Below, piece by piece: positions 63,879 through 64,000 of a stretch of DNA of 64,000 nt. The DNA lies in assembly GCA_024235915.1 (NCBI GenBank), contig JACKLO010000019.1, forward strand, positions 62,001 to 126,000. Direction: 5' to 3'. Position numbers and translations under genes: made by a program. The notes beneath the pieces were generated by a model. It was not told the DNA's origin. It saw only the letters and a program-made list of their open reading frames with translations, and made no database searches. Source of the DNA: Burkholderiaceae bacterium (lineage in GTDB: Bacteria; Pseudomonadota; Gammaproteobacteria; Burkholderiales; Burkholderiaceae_C). The first letter of the stretch is position 1; every line of letters starts with the position of its first letter.

Positions 63879-64000
63879 GGCATCACCGGCCAGCGCAGCG
63901 GCCCGAACCACGCGCCACCGGCGATCGTGCTGAGGTTGACTGCGCCGTACACCACCAGGGCGACCGCCTGCGCAGCGAAGACGCCGGCGAGGCCGCCGCC
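63863..64000 (-). CDS. C-terminal fragment of a membrane protein (runs off the window)
   Basis: An open frame enters from the right edge and ends at a TGA at 63865-63863, giving 45 residues with a hydrophobic helix around 'VFAAQAVALVVYGAVNLSTIAGG'. Third codon positions are almost all G or C, as in the real genes here. It overlaps the start of the TonB-like gene by 16 bp, so both are probably in one operon. Family cannot be told from this fragment. Confidence 0.5.
   Translation of the reverse strand, partial: GGGLAGVFAAQAVALVVYGAVNLSTIAGGAWFGPLRWPVMPWRSA

Overview
The window is about 70% GC with strong G/C preference at third codon positions. Its gene content fits an aerobic or facultative betaproteobacterium of the order Burkholderiales (Rubrivivax / Leptothrix / Ideonella / Aquincola-like). 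Supporting genes are a homogentisate cluster with a DUF2783 gene, PEP-CTERM and GlyGly-CTERM sorting tails, YeeE/DsrE2/TusA sulfur genes, and short -10-to-ATG spacings. I see no tRNA, rRNA, CRISPR array, insertion sequence or prophage. The chromosome looks native and gene-dense, and no gap exceeds 300 bp.

Layout. 1-5.8 kb: a partial PAS sensor, an array of paired hairpins, a hemerythrin protein, then transketolase, a TonB-C-like secreted protein and GAPDH. 5.9-9.5 kb: two divergent secreted subtilisins. 9.5-16.7 kb: housekeeping genes (birA, a SET-domain protein, topB), a DUF3617 protein, an AEC transporter and a PEP-CTERM protein. 16.8-21.2 kb: a 1004-residue SARP/AfsR-like regulator upstream of a two-gene DUF3050-transporter operon; both promoters carry the same 11-bp-spaced direct repeat at the same distance from the -10. 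21.3-25.2 kb: a CZB chemoreceptor, proA and a LemA protein. 25.3-29.6 kb: a lipoprotein hydrolase, an ArsR regulator and a periplasmic metallo-hydrolase/thioredoxin/two-cytochrome operon with an ArsR-like operator. 29.7-36.6 kb: an aromatic operon (fahA, hmgA, DUF2783, FAD hydroxylase, VOC protein, degenerate metallo-beta-lactamase-fold protein) with a divergent IclR regulator. 36.6-41.7 kb: an adaptor/permease/ATPase exporter and a sensor kinase. 41.8-47.5 kb: a TauD-like dioxygenase behind a possible 7-residue leader peptide, a LuxR regulator, a DUF3237 protein and two tannase-family lipoproteins.

47.6-56.1 kb is one long leftward sulfur-handling block: DUF1615 lipoprotein, YeeE/YedE transporter, secreted unknown, DsrE2, TusA, FadL-type porin, AhpD-Rieske fusion, tandem universal stress protein, small membrane protein and a frameshifted TauE/SafE exporter. 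56.3-61.0 kb holds a VCBS-repeat lipoprotein and a DsrMK/HdrDE-like membrane electron-transfer pair behind a perfect FNR/DNR-type box. Divergent from that pair is a NarX/NarL-like two-component system with a Cys-rich GAF sensor. The right end has a TonB-like protein and a partial membrane protein.

The most unusual signals are the SARP-DUF3050 regulatory module, the covarying two-hairpin elements downstream of the hemerythrin and tusA stop codons, a set of probable leaderless genes, and the frameshift in tauE. All functional calls are from reading the sequence; no database search was run.
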